This document shows positions 16,854-26,369 of a stretch of DNA of 64,000 nucleotides, piece after piece. The DNA lies in assembly GCF_900198605.1 (NCBI RefSeq), contig NZ_FZPJ01000001.1, positions 1 to 64,000 of the forward strand. Direction: 5' to 3'. Within the stretch, counting starts at the first letter, position 1, and every line of letters begins with the position of its first letter. The notes under the pieces are model-generated. The model saw only the letters and a list, made by a program, of their open reading frames with translations, had not been told where the DNA came from and made no database searches. Position numbers and translations under genes: made by a program. This stretch comes from Helicobacter mesocricetorum. GTDB lineage: Bacteria > Campylobacterota > Campylobacteria > Campylobacterales > Helicobacteraceae.

Positions 16854-17609
16854 TTAGGCGGTTACCTCATAATAAATAAGGGTTTTAGAATTAGCCATAT
16901 CCCTCTTTATATCAAGTATATTCAATCCCTCAATCATCAAACACTCTAACTCCTTGAGAGTTTTTAAATTATTATTGGCACATTCTCTTAGCAAGATTCC
17001 ACGATAATATTTTGCATAATGGCTCACTTTTTTTTGATTCTTTATAAAAATAGGTTCATAGACTAAAAATGTAGAGGGTATTGGAAGACATTGTTGATAA
17101 AATCCTGCCCTTAAATCTAAAATCTCCTTTTCTTTATCTAAAAACTTCAAATATTTTTCTTTATTCTTAGCATAAAACTTTTTACTTTCAAAACCCAAAA
17201 ATCCATTTCCTTGCTTCAAATCATAATAGGGAATCAAATCATTAGCTTTCAATAAACCAAAAAGGTTTGAAAAGATTAAAACTTGCCTATCAATATATTC
17301 TTGAGAATTTAAAGGTAATTTTTCATAATCAAGCGCTCTAAAAGCTACACCATCATAGCGCAAAATAGCCTTTAATAGCGGTATTTTAAAAATATTTTGC
17401 AATAAAGCTATTTCGTTCATATTAAGGTTTTTAACCCCTAAAAGTTTCTTTAACTCTTCATCACTTGCACTTGTCAAAAAAGCATAATAAGCATTTAAAA
17501 CTTCTTCTAAATTAGGGGTTAAAAAATCCTTATAAAACTCTTTTTTAGTTTTTATCTCTTGTGAATGGGAAGTTTTTTTCTTTTCGCTAGGTGAGAATAA
17601 AATCCACAT
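16854..17609 (-). CDS. yaaA: YaaA family peroxide-stress protein
   Basis: A member of the DUF328/YaaA family, which in E. coli lowers free iron and protects DNA during peroxide stress. 251 aa, near family length. The start MWILFSPSEKKK matches the family (mxILiSPAK), and FSNLFGLLKANDLIPYYDLK and YAKYYRGILLRECANN correspond to its conserved middle and C-terminal blocks. There is no membrane segment. AAAGG lies before the ATG. The start region is shared with the divergent DUF4149 gene. Family assignment is good; the role in this organism is by analogy. Confidence 0.85.
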   Translation of the reverse strand: MWILFSPSEKKKTSHSQEIKTKKEFYKDFLTPNLEEVLNAYYAFLTSASDEELKKLLGVKNLNMNEIALLQNIFKIPLLKAILRYDGVAFRALDYEKLPLNSQEYIDRQVLIFSNLFGLLKANDLIPYYDLKQGNGFLGFESKKFYAKNKEKYLKFLDKEKEILDLRAGFYQQCLPIPSTFLVYEPIFIKNQKKVSHYAKYYRGILLRECANNNLKTLKELECLMIEGLNILDIKRDMANSKTLIYYEVTA

Positions 17610-17661
17610 TTTAGACCTTTATGTTATAATTTTGGCAAATTCTATCACTAAAGGCTAGGTT

Positions 17662-18162
17662 ATGCAATATTTATTTAAGCTTTGTCCCTATTTTTTAGCC
17701 CTCTATTTACTACTTATTGGCATTAGTTTAGGAGCTGCTTTAGCAAGTGGGGCTTTTACTGCGCCCTCTATTTTTCGCGCTGCAGAGATTGTTCAAAATT
17801 TAGAAATCACTACTTTTCAATCAGGCATTTTAATGACTTCTATTTTTATCAAGCTTAATTTTCTATTAAATATTTTAGCCTTATATATTATTATCTATGA
17901 AACAATACTAAGCTTCTATAAAGAAAAATTTACGCCTTTATTAGGGCTAATTAATGTTATTTTAATTTTTCTTTTTACTCTGTATTACACTCCTTTGATT
18001 GTAGAAGCACAAATCTCAGGGGAAGATAGCCTTTATAATGAATCTTTTGTTGCTATGCATCACCAATCTGTTTTAGTCTTTAAAACCCTTATCATAGGCT
18101 TATGTGTGCTTTTTATTTATCGTGTTTTAAAGGTTATTAATAGCGGTTACAAAGGTAAATAA
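17662..18162 (+). CDS. DUF4149-type inner-membrane protein
   Basis: 166 aa with four predicted membrane helices (about 8-30, 53-78, 92-112 and 137-157). The first holds LYLLLIGISLGAALASGAFT, with a small-residue pattern and the family's conserved look. HHQ near residue 134 and an acidic loop before it lie between helices 3 and 4. Function is unknown in the family. It diverges from yaaA, and its 3' end overlaps the end of addB by 26 bases on the other strand. Confidence 0.75.
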   Translation: MQYLFKLCPYFLALYLLLIGISLGAALASGAFTAPSIFRAAEIVQNLEITTFQSGILMTSIFIKLNFLLNILALYIIIYETILSFYKEKFTPLLGLINVILIFLFTLYYTPLIVEAQISGEDSLYNESFVAMHHQSVLVFKTLIIGLCVLFIYRVLKVINSGYKGK

Positions 18163-20380
18163 ACTCACAATTTCTGCAAACCTCTCTCTTTTCAGAAAGC
18201 TCAAAAGAAATGGCTTTTGCTTTAGCCTTAATCTCCTCTAAATATTTGGATAGATATTCTTGTTTTTCCACTAATACTTCCTCATAAATAATTTGTGGTT
18301 GGCAAATACTATAAAAAGCAGCTTTAATGGATTCTCCTAATTTCAAATCTTTAAGTGCTAAAGCATAGATAGGAAGTTGAAAATCTTTAGATTTTTCATA
18401 ATTTTTTTGTGTATCGCATTTTATTTCTCTCTTGTATTTATAATCCAAAATCAAAATCTCATCACCCCTTTTATCAATCCTATCTATCTTTCCATAAAAA
18501 GGAATCCCACAAAACTCCATAGAGAATTCCTTTTCAAGTGCTAAAGGAATCCAACCTTCTTGCAATCTTTTTTCTTCTTTTTTTAAAAAAGCTTCTAAAT
18601 ATCTTTTTGCTAATTGGCTCAAAAAATATTCTTGTTGGCTAGAGGAAATTTCAAGATTTTGATAAGTTTTTTGAATAACTTGTTGAAAATCTCTTTTCTC
18701 TAAAAACTCACTAAAACCCTCTTGCAAAGCTTTATGAATCTTACTCCCTATGTTAAAAGTTTCTTTTTTTTCTTTAAATCCCTGCACATAACGATAGTAA
18801 TATTTTCTCTTACAGGTTAAAAAACATTCCAAACTCGTTGGACTAAATTTAAGCTCTAAAGGCTCTATAATCTCTATTTCTCGGTAATTCAACGCTCCTC
18901 CACGCAAAAAATACTGCCCAAACTCTAAAACATTACCCTCTAAAACCTGTTTTTGCGAAAATACCCTCTCATCTAATAAAAATCTTGAGGGTTTATCCTC
19001 TTGATTATCAAGAGTTAAAAGCCATACTTCTTTGGAATTTTTAAAAAGTTGTGAATAATAATATTTTTGTAAATTCTCTCTATCTACCCTAGTAGGCAAT
19101 CCCACTTTTTGCCGTATCGTTGTATTTAAAAAAATATCTTTATGGCTTAGAGCAGGAACATTTTCTTCTATAAATTCTGGAATTAAAACATAACTAAATG
19201 CTATCCCCCTTGTTTCTAAAATCCCCATTATGCTAATTCTACCTCCACCCACATCATCTAAGGTTTCTTGCTCCAACATAAAAAGAAAGGCAAATACCTT
19301 ATCTTTGGGGGATAAATGATAAAGATACTTTAACCCGCATTCAAATTTTTCTAAAACTTCATAAATTCTTGTTTTAATTTTTTTATCCTCTTGAGAGTTC
19401 CCTTTAAACTCTGCAAGAAAAGCCTTTAAAGATTCTAAATCTCTAAATCCTTCTAAAGATTCCAATAACGACTTAAAAAGTGAAGTTTCTATGATTTTCT
19501 TACCCATTGCAAAATTAAAATTCCTTGCCCTATCAAAAAGCTTAAGATATTTCACAAAATCCTCATTGGGTAAAACAACACAAATTTCCTCTGGTGCAAT
19601 GCCTCTTTGCAACCATTTATCAATTTGCATAAACATTGCCCCAATTTGCGTGATTCTATCTGGTGTTTGCAGAATATGAATTTCTGCTTGTTTATCACCA
19701 TTATCTTTTCTTAAAGAAACTTTTTCTATCTTCTTAGCTTCTAATTTCACAACAACTTCACCAAATTTCAAAGAAAGACCAAAGAGATTCTCATAATATT
19801 TTTGATTAAAAGCTTGAATATCAAGCTTAAAAAACACAGGTTTATAAAGAGAAATTTCCTCAAAAACCAACATTTCAAAGCGACTTAAAAAACCATCTAA
19901 AGCAACTTCAATACAATCATAATTCCCCAAAAGCTCAAAAGTAATTTTAAAATCTTCTAAAAAATATTTGTCAAAAAATCCATTAAAGGCTAATTTATCC
20001 TTATAAGATTTAAAAATCGCCTTTAAGACCTTCAAATGATCATCATAAAAAGCATAAACATCAAGCTTCTCTAGCTGTTCTAGCACGATACATTCTGCGC
20101 ATAATTCATCATAAAACTTTAGAAAAAAACTAGAATTTAAAAGGAATTGTGAAAAATTCTTTGCAAATTCTCCAAGACCCTTGGTTTGATTTTCTCTAAT
20201 AGCCTCATAGAGATAGATAAGACGCAAAAATTCTGGAATCTTAACTTTATTTTCAACCCTTAAAACAAAATCTAAAAACTCCCCAATACTCTGTGCATTA
20301 GGCAAAAAGTTCTGATGATTTTGATAAAAAAACTTAATGGCTCTGGAGGTGGAAAACAAGTAAAGAGTTTGAAGACTCAC
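18137..20380 (-). CDS. addB: AddB-like PD-(D/E)XK nuclease, recombination repair
   Basis: With AddA it resects double-strand breaks and makes 3' ends for RecA. 747 aa. The N-terminal two thirds is a helicase-like but inactive region with no intact Walker A. The C-terminal nuclease domain has YGKIDRIDKRGDEILILDYK, carrying the D...DYK motif near 650-665, and QLPIYALAL. Cysteines in ECFLTCKRKYYYRY near 535 and in the terminal CRNCEFIYLC suit the four-Cys iron-sulfur staple of AddB. GTG start with AAGGG upstream, directly after tkt. Its end overlaps the convergent DUF4149 gene. addA is not in this window. Confidence 0.88.
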   Translation of the reverse strand: MSLQTLYLFSTSRAIKFFYQNHQNFLPNAQSIGEFLDFVLRVENKVKIPEFLRLIYLYEAIRENQTKGLGEFAKNFSQFLLNSSFFLKFYDELCAECIVLEQLEKLDVYAFYDDHLKVLKAIFKSYKDKLAFNGFFDKYFLEDFKITFELLGNYDCIEVALDGFLSRFEMLVFEEISLYKPVFFKLDIQAFNQKYYENLFGLSLKFGEVVVKLEAKKIEKVSLRKDNGDKQAEIHILQTPDRITQIGAMFMQIDKWLQRGIAPEEICVVLPNEDFVKYLKLFDRARNFNFAMGKKIIETSLFKSLLESLEGFRDLESLKAFLAEFKGNSQEDKKIKTRIYEVLEKFECGLKYLYHLSPKDKVFAFLFMLEQETLDDVGGGRISIMGILETRGIAFSYVLIPEFIEENVPALSHKDIFLNTTIRQKVGLPTRVDRENLQKYYYSQLFKNSKEVWLLTLDNQEDKPSRFLLDERVFSQKQVLEGNVLEFGQYFLRGGALNYREIEIIEPLELKFSPTSLECFLTCKRKYYYRYVQGFKEKKETFNIGSKIHKALQEGFSEFLEKRDFQQVIQKTYQNLEISSSQQEYFLSQLAKRYLEAFLKKEEKRLQEGWIPLALEKEFSMEFCGIPFYGKIDRIDKRGDEILILDYKYKREIKCDTQKNYEKSKDFQLPIYALALKDLKLGESIKAAFYSICQPQIIYEEVLVEKQEYLSKYLEEIKAKAKAISFELSEKREVCRNCEFIYLCNRY

Positions 20381-22303
20381 CTACAAAACCCTTTTAATCG
20401 TTTTTAAAACATTCTCCACACTAAACCCAAAATATGCAAAAAGTTCCTCTCCTTTGCCACTAGCCCCAAACCTATCCATACCAATAACCTCATCGGCAAA
20501 AGCTCTCCATTCTAAGCCTCGACTAGCTTCAATGGCAATCACTTTACCTTGCAATAAAGAATCTTGATAGCTCTTATCTTGCTTGAAAAATAAATCCAAA
20601 CAAGGCACACTTACCACTTGAACCCCTAGATTTTCTTGCTCTAATTTTGATGCGCATTCTAAAGCCAAAGCTACTTCACTTCCACTTGCTAAAAATGTGA
20701 TTTTAACAGGCTTTGTGGATTTTCGTTTTAAATATGCACCCCTTTTTACATCCTCTTTATTGATCTTTTCTAAAACAGCAAGATTCTGACGACTTAGCAC
20801 AAAGGCACAAGGACCCTCAATCTCCAAAGCACACTGCCAAGCTGCGATATTTTCATTAGCATCTGCTGGACGAAAAACATTCAAATTTGGCATAGCCCTA
20901 AAATGGCTTAATTGTTCAATGGGTTGATGGGTTGCGCCATCCTCTCCCACGCCTATACTATCGTGCGTCCAAATATAAAATACCTTGCTTTTCATAAGCG
21001 AAGCTACCCGCACACTAGGGGTTAAATAATCACTAAACACAAAAAAAGTCGCATTAAAGGGCAAAAAAAGCCCATAATTAGCTAAGGCATTACAAATAGC
21101 CCCCATACAATGCTCCCTAATCCCAAAGTGAAAATTACGCCCTTTAGGAAAATCCCCCATACCCTTTAATTCTGTGTTATTAGAAGGTGCTAAATCTGCA
21201 CTCCCCCCAATAAACCCCTCTAAGGCTTTAGCAATGGCATTTAAAATCTCTCCATTACTAGAACGCGTTGCGATACTCTCCCCTGTTTTAAACTCTGGAT
21301 AAACAATCGCATTAAAATCAGGATTTAAAAGCCTCTCTAAAAACTCTCTTTTAGGATGATTCTTAGAGATTATCTCCCATTCTTTATTGGCTAACTCTCC
21401 GAGTTCTTGCGTATTTTTAAAGCCAATAGCACAGGAGGGGGGAACAAAAAATTTCTGCTTAGAATCAAAACCCAAAGCTTCTTTAGAATCTTTAATCTCT
21501 TGCTCTCCTAAAGGAGCACCGTGGCTTTTATGAGAACCACAAAGCCTAAGTGAGCCTTTGGCAATCTTTGTTTTAGCGATAATAAGTGTAGGCTTTTGAG
21601 CATTTTTGGCATTTTCTAAGGCTTCATCAATAGCTAAAAAGTTATGCCCATCAATCTCAAAAACCTCCCAATTTTGCGCTTTAAATCTTGCTTTTACATC
21701 CTCGCTAAAAGCAATCTTACAATCTCCTTCGATAGTAATATCATTACTATCATAAATGACAATGAGATTATTAAGACAATGCAAGCCCGCCAATGAAGCA
21801 GCCTCATAAGAGATTCCCTCTTGTAAATCTCCATCCCCACAAAAGCAATACACCTTGTGCGAGATAAGATCCTCCCCCAACATAAAAGAAGCCATTTTTG
21901 CCCCCATTGCAAAGCCAACTGCATTAGCGATTCCTTGCCCCAAAGGACCTGTGGTAATCTCAATCCCTTGTGTATGTTTATATTCAGGATGACCCGGAGT
22001 TTTAGAGCCTAATTTTCTAAAACCCTTTAAATCCTCCAAACTTACATCAAACCCCCATAAATGAAGCAAACTATACACCAAAGCACTAGCGTGCCCTCCA
22101 CTAAAAACAAGCCTATCCCGATTAATCCAACAAGGATTTTTGGGGTTTATTCGGATATGATAGCCCAAAACCACTGCAATATCTGCTAATCCCATAGGAG
22201 CACCGGGATGTCCGCTATTTGCTTCTTGCACCATATCCGCACAAAGGAATCTTAAAGTATCCGCCATCAACTGATATTCATTGATTTCATTTTTATCCAA
22301 CAT
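20381..22303 (-). CDS. tkt: Transketolase
   Basis: A thiamine-diphosphate enzyme of the non-oxidative pentose phosphate pathway, moving two-carbon units between sugar phosphates. 640 aa. Motifs: SGHPGAPMGLADIAVVLG at 29-46, GHASALVYSLLHLWG, TGPLGQGIANAVGFA, the TPP-binding GDGDLQEGISYEAA, and the pyrimidine-domain GIREHCMGAICNALA and TYNH-equivalent DSIGVGEDGATHQPIEQL. GAGGGG lies before the ATG. It ends one base before addB begins. A 254-base gap upstream holds nothing I recognise. Confidence 0.97.
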   Translation of the reverse strand: MLDKNEINEYQLMADTLRFLCADMVQEANSGHPGAPMGLADIAVVLGYHIRINPKNPCWINRDRLVFSGGHASALVYSLLHLWGFDVSLEDLKGFRKLGSKTPGHPEYKHTQGIEITTGPLGQGIANAVGFAMGAKMASFMLGEDLISHKVYCFCGDGDLQEGISYEAASLAGLHCLNNLIVIYDSNDITIEGDCKIAFSEDVKARFKAQNWEVFEIDGHNFLAIDEALENAKNAQKPTLIIAKTKIAKGSLRLCGSHKSHGAPLGEQEIKDSKEALGFDSKQKFFVPPSCAIGFKNTQELGELANKEWEIISKNHPKREFLERLLNPDFNAIVYPEFKTGESIATRSSNGEILNAIAKALEGFIGGSADLAPSNNTELKGMGDFPKGRNFHFGIREHCMGAICNALANYGLFLPFNATFFVFSDYLTPSVRVASLMKSKVFYIWTHDSIGVGEDGATHQPIEQLSHFRAMPNLNVFRPADANENIAAWQCALEIEGPCAFVLSRQNLAVLEKINKEDVKRGAYLKRKSTKPVKITFLASGSEVALALECASKLEQENLGVQVVSVPCLDLFFKQDKSYQDSLLQGKVIAIEASRGLEWRAFADEVIGMDRFGASGKGEELFAYFGFSVENVLKTIKRVL

Positions 22304-22557
22304 TATTTCCCCTCATCTTAAATCTTTAAAGAATCCTTTTGAATTTTGCTTGTAAAGCTTCATAAAAGAATTAGCTCTTTTTGTAGTGCTATTTTTATTG
22401 AAATCTTATAAAACTTTCTTTCCATTAATTTTGCAATCTACAATAATCTCTTATTTAGTTATAAGCTAAATGATAATTACTTATTCCTTGCAGTAGCAAA
22501 TTCCCATAACTTTAAAAAAGGAATTTTACTATAAATACCCAATCTTTACTGAAAAAT

Positions 22558-23265
22558 TTAAGAAAATTGCTGAATAACCTTTAAAAATTCTTTATAAACT
22601 TTGTTTAAATCATTGATCTCTTCTAATCTCTCCTGATTGAATGGTGAATCTTTTTGTAATATCTCCAATCGTTTATAAATATAGCAAAAAAGCTGATAAC
22701 TAATATCAGGTATTTTATCTAAATCATCACTATTACCTTTAATCACAGCCTTAGCTGGGATTCCAACAGCCGTAGAATTTGGGGCAATAGAATGAATAAC
22801 AACAGAATTTGCGCCAATTTTTGAATGTGAGCCAACAACAATATTCCCAAGCACTTTTGCACCCGCTCCAATAATCACATTATCCCCAATAGTTGGATGC
22901 CTCTTAACTCTCTCTAAGCTCACGCCCCCTAAGCTCACTCCTTGATAAATTGTTACTTCATTGCCAATCTCTGCAGTCTCACCAATAACAACACCAATGC
23001 CATGATCGATAAAGACTCGATGACCAATCTTACAAGCGGGATGAATATCGACATTGGTTAGCCATTGCGTAATTCCCATTATAACTCTTGCTAAAACTTT
23101 AAAGCCTCTATTATAAAGACTATGTGCGAAACGATAATGCACTAATGCTATTAAACCCGGATAGTTAAAAAACAATTCTATTTTAGAGTTAATCGCAGGA
23201 TCTTTTTGTAAAATCACTTCAAAATCCTCTTTTATCGTTCCCCATAGGGTTTTTGCATACTCCAT
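22558..23265 (-). CDS. cysE: Serine O-acetyltransferase
   Basis: It acetylates serine with acetyl-CoA, the first step to cysteine. 235 aa. A left-handed beta-helix of hexapeptide repeats runs from about residue 75 (VDIHPACKIGHRVFIDHGIG, then VVIGETAEIGNEVTIYQGVS), including the active-site His and Asp in FIDHGIG. The ATG at 23265 shares its A with the speA stop and has GGGAG seven bases upstream; a GTG one codon earlier is too close. The C-terminus has an extra helical tail past the usual inhibitory end. It forms an operon with speA. Confidence 0.93.
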   Translation of the reverse strand: MEYAKTLWGTIKEDFEVILQKDPAINSKIELFFNYPGLIALVHYRFAHSLYNRGFKVLARVIMGITQWLTNVDIHPACKIGHRVFIDHGIGVVIGETAEIGNEVTIYQGVSLGGVSLERVKRHPTIGDNVIIGAGAKVLGNIVVGSHSKIGANSVVIHSIAPNSTAVGIPAKAVIKGNSDDLDKIPDISYQLFCYIYKRLEILQKDSPFNQERLEEINDLNKVYKEFLKVIQQFS

Positions 23266-25115
23266 CACATAGCTCCCTCATTCTTAAACACAGTTCTTAA
23301 ATAACCATTTTCACTAAGCATAATATAAAGTTGTCCTAATACCTCTTGCTTGGATTCTTCAGAGATTTTCTCACTCTCATCAAGCTTTTGCTTTAATCGT
23401 CGCTCAATTTCTTTAGTATCATAATCCAAATCATCTAATACATCTAAAATCGTTTGCGCTTCTAAGAGATTTTCTATTTTATAATTTCCCTCCTCATCAA
23501 AGACAACGCTAAATTCTGTGGGGTGTGTAAAAAGATTATGCCGCATTCCAAGCACTTCTTGATAAGCCCCAACCAAGAAAAAGCCTAAAAAATACTCCTC
23601 TTTATTGACATCAATATCGTGTAAAAAAAGTGGCGTGTTTTTATTAAATGCTATTTCTCCATCACTATCACAGGTAATATCCCACAAACTCGCACTTCTT
23701 GTAGGTTTTTTGTTGAGTTTATCAAGCGGAATAACAGGAAAATTCTGTCCTAATCCCCAATAATCTGGCAAACTTTGAAAAAAGCTACAATTTAGCAAAT
23801 ACCGCTCTTGCACTTGCTCTTGAATCCTAATAATATCACGATGGTTTTTGTGTTTTAAAATCTTAATCACTTTTTTGATAATTAAATGCACCAAAACTTC
23901 TGTATTGCTTCTATCTTGCAAATCAATATAACCTAAATCAAAAAGCGTTAGAAGTGATTCCATATGCTCTAAGCTATCGTGCAAATATTCAATGGCGGTT
24001 TTATCCACCACGCTATTATAGAGGTCATAAAGTTCCTCAATGAGTGGAGGATTCTTTTCTTTTAAGCGCAAAGCTTCCTCATCATATTCTTGAGAAAAAA
24101 GCTCTAAAACAGGACTAATAAGCACTGCGTGGTTAGCACAAACATAACGACCGGATTCGATAAAAATATCTGGCTCTGGCTCTTTTTTGTTTTTAGCAAT
24201 CTCTTTAAGCGTAAAGACAACATCACCACTAAATTCCGCTAAAGTGTAATTGCGGTTTTGATGATTTTCATATTGCGTATATTCTACGGCTAATCCCCCA
24301 CCAATATTGACATATTTAAGGTTTTTAGCTCCCATTTTACGCAATTCTGCATAAATATTTCCCGATTCCCTTAAAGCTTTTTTTAAAGGCGAAATATCGC
24401 TAATTTGACTCCCAATATGAAAATGAATCATCGTAAAATGCTCTAAAAGCTTATTTTGTTTTAAAAGCTCAATAGCCTCCACAAGCTCTGTGGCACTCAA
24501 ACCAAACTTAGAATGAAATCCTCCACTTTTTGCCCAAACTCCAACCCCTGTGCTATGAAGTCTTATCCTTAATCCAATCTTTGGGTAAGGCTTTCCCATA
24601 GTCTTTGCGACTTCAATGATAGTTTCAAGCTCATTTAACCCTTCAATCGTAAGCGTAATATCATACCCCATTTTTGCAGCGATAAATCCGAGAGAAATCA
24701 TCTCTTTATCTTTAAAGCCATTAACGGTAATTGGGGCGTTTTCATTGGTATAAGCCATAGCGATAATAAGCTCTGATTTACTCCCGGCTTCTAGTCCATA
24801 GCATCGATTTTGTGTTAGCTCCATTAAAGGTAAAATAAAATTAGGATAATGATTGACTTTGATAGGAAAAACAGCTTTAAATTTGCCTTTATAATGATTT
24901 TCTTTAATAGAATCTTCAAAGCTTTGAAAAATCTTTTCGATTTGCTTTTCTATCAAATGAGGGAAGCGGATAAGCAAGGGACCTCTATACCCATCTTCTC
25001 TAACTCTTTTTACAATTTCAATGAGTGCGGGTTTATTTTTGTAATTTACTTTGACTTGACCATTTTCAATCACAAAATCATCATTAGCCCAATATTTAAT
25101 GCCATAATCAACCAT
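23265..25115 (-). CDS. speA: Biosynthetic arginine decarboxylase
   Basis: A PLP-dependent enzyme turning arginine into agmatine, a route to putrescine and spermidine. 616 aa, the SpeA family length. The N-terminal alanine-racemase-like barrel has the PLP lysine in FKAVFPIKVNHYP near residue 103, HFHIGSQISDISPLKKAL, VNIGGGLAVEYT and ESGRYVCANHAVLI. The C-terminal domain has TCDSDGEIAFNKN with the catalytic Cys, and LVGAYQEVLG. It is transcribed with cysE. Confidence 0.95.
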   Translation of the reverse strand: MVDYGIKYWANDDFVIENGQVKVNYKNKPALIEIVKRVREDGYRGPLLIRFPHLIEKQIEKIFQSFEDSIKENHYKGKFKAVFPIKVNHYPNFILPLMELTQNRCYGLEAGSKSELIIAMAYTNENAPITVNGFKDKEMISLGFIAAKMGYDITLTIEGLNELETIIEVAKTMGKPYPKIGLRIRLHSTGVGVWAKSGGFHSKFGLSATELVEAIELLKQNKLLEHFTMIHFHIGSQISDISPLKKALRESGNIYAELRKMGAKNLKYVNIGGGLAVEYTQYENHQNRNYTLAEFSGDVVFTLKEIAKNKKEPEPDIFIESGRYVCANHAVLISPVLELFSQEYDEEALRLKEKNPPLIEELYDLYNSVVDKTAIEYLHDSLEHMESLLTLFDLGYIDLQDRSNTEVLVHLIIKKVIKILKHKNHRDIIRIQEQVQERYLLNCSFFQSLPDYWGLGQNFPVIPLDKLNKKPTRSASLWDITCDSDGEIAFNKNTPLFLHDIDVNKEEYFLGFFLVGAYQEVLGMRHNLFTHPTEFSVVFDEEGNYKIENLLEAQTILDVLDDLDYDTKEIERRLKQKLDESEKISEESKQEVLGQLYIMLSENGYLRTVFKNEGAM

Positions 25116-25263
25116 ATCGATACCTCAAATTCAAAATACAGAAACATTGTAACATAATTCTTAAAAGTTATTTATTTTGCCTTTGTGATTGTTTAATCAT
25201 TTATTTTTTTAAGTTATTATCCAAAAGTATAAAAACTTTATTCAAATTTTTAAGGATACAATA

Positions 25264-25902
25264 ATGAAAGCTTTTACATATTCGCTCATTCTAGCAACTG
25301 CTTTATCAAGCTCCGCTCTAGCACAACCGCATAATCATTCGCACTCTCATTCGTCTATAAAAACCCCTAATCAAGGGATTTTGACAACTATTATACAATC
25401 TATGCACGAACCTATGATGAAGCATAGCCCTGTAAAAAGCGGAAATGCCAATAAGGATTTTTTAAGCAATATGATACCTCATCATCAAGGTGCCATTTTA
25501 GCTTCAAAGGAAGTATTAAAAGTACCTAACCTAAACCCAAAAATTCGCAAAATTGCAGAAAACATCATTAAAAGCCAAGAAGAAGAAATTAAACTTTTTA
25601 ATTCTTTACTTAGTAAATCTCTCCCCCAAACACCAAACAAAAAAGCTTATAAAAACTTCTACGATGAAAGCCAAAAGACTATGGATTCTATGATGGATAA
25701 AATGAATAAAGCTTATGATGATAATCCACAAAAAGCTTTCTTAGCTGGTATGATACCCCATCATCAAGGTGCTATTTTAGCTTCAGAACAAATTTTAAAA
25801 ATTAGTGATGATTCAAAAACCCGAGAGATTGCTAATGATATTATCAAAGAGCAGACTAAAGAGATAGCAGAAATGGAGAATCTTTTAAAAGAAATGGAAT
25901 AA
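25264..25902 (+). CDS. Periplasmic DUF305 protein with two HHQ repeats
   Basis: 212 aa. It has a Sec signal peptide (MKAFTYSLILATALSSSALA, cut near AQP), then a His-rich HNHSHSHSS stretch that could bind metal. Two DUF305 units follow, each with MIPHHQGAILAS and an EE/KEI helix (near 77 and 163). The family is a ferritin-like four-helix fold with conserved Met and His, linked elsewhere to copper handling; that link is by family, not shown here. AAGGA lies before the ATG. It stands alone, divergent from speA. Confidence 0.85.
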   Translation: MKAFTYSLILATALSSSALAQPHNHSHSHSSIKTPNQGILTTIIQSMHEPMMKHSPVKSGNANKDFLSNMIPHHQGAILASKEVLKVPNLNPKIRKIAENIIKSQEEEIKLFNSLLSKSLPQTPNKKAYKNFYDESQKTMDSMMDKMNKAYDDNPQKAFLAGMIPHHQGAILASEQILKISDDSKTREIANDIIKEQTKEIAEMENLLKEME

Positions 25903-25937
25903 ACCCCCATTCCTTTTCTTAAACGAGTTAAAATTAA

Positions 25938-26138
25938 TTAAGCTGTAATATTAAACCCATCTTGTGCATTAACATTTTGCCCATTGTTTCCTGTCCCATT
26001 TTGGACATTTTGTGCATCTATTGAACGCCTATTATTTTCATTATCTCTATTTTGTTGAGCGTTTAAAGTATTATTGCCTTGACTTGTTGAATTATAATCA
26101 TTGTAACCACCATAATAATTCGCACTACTTACATTCAT
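25938..26138 (-). CDS. Small Asn/Gln-rich protein of unknown function
   Basis: 66 aa, with about 35 percent Asn plus Gln, nearly no hydrophobic core, and no Cys or Trp. It starts MNVSSANYYGGY and ends DGFNITA. AAGGAAG lies seven bases before the ATG, which supports a real gene. No signal peptide or helix. It is probably disordered. A CCGATAAT motif about 95 bases upstream resembles a sigma-28 (FliA) -10, but no TAAA lies 15 bases before it, so a flagellar link is only a thought. Confidence 0.55.
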   Translation of the reverse strand: MNVSSANYYGGYNDYNSTSQGNNTLNAQQNRDNENNRRSIDAQNVQNGTGNNGQNVNAQDGFNITA

Positions 26139-26262
26139 AATTGCTTCCTTGTTCTTAAAAATTAGAGTCTATTTGTATCCCAAAACTCCTTAAAAAAATA
26201 TTATTTAAAAACTATAACCCCATAGAGGATTATCGGAAATAGAGATATAAAAGCAGAGATAA

Positions 26263-26278
26263 GAGATTTTAAAATCTC
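26263..26278. promoter_or_regulatory. 16-bp perfect palindrome in a divergent promoter region
   Basis: GAGATTTTAAAATCTC lies between the small Asn-rich gene and dedA, about 45 bases upstream of the dedA -10 element. It is a good size for a dimeric regulator's operator; the regulator is unknown. Confidence 0.4.
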
Positions 26279-26321
26279 ATAAAAAGTTTAAATCTTATTT
26301 TTATTTTTTAATGAAGCCTTT

Positions 26322-26329
26322 GCTATACT
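26322..26329 (+). promoter_or_regulatory. Extended -10 for dedA-metH
   Basis: TGCTATACT, 41 bases before the dedA ATG, with T-rich sequence upstream. It would drive dedA, metH and perhaps msrB. Confidence 0.5.
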
Positions 26330-26369
26330 AAAAAAATTTACAAATTCTAAAAATTATTAAGGAATACTA

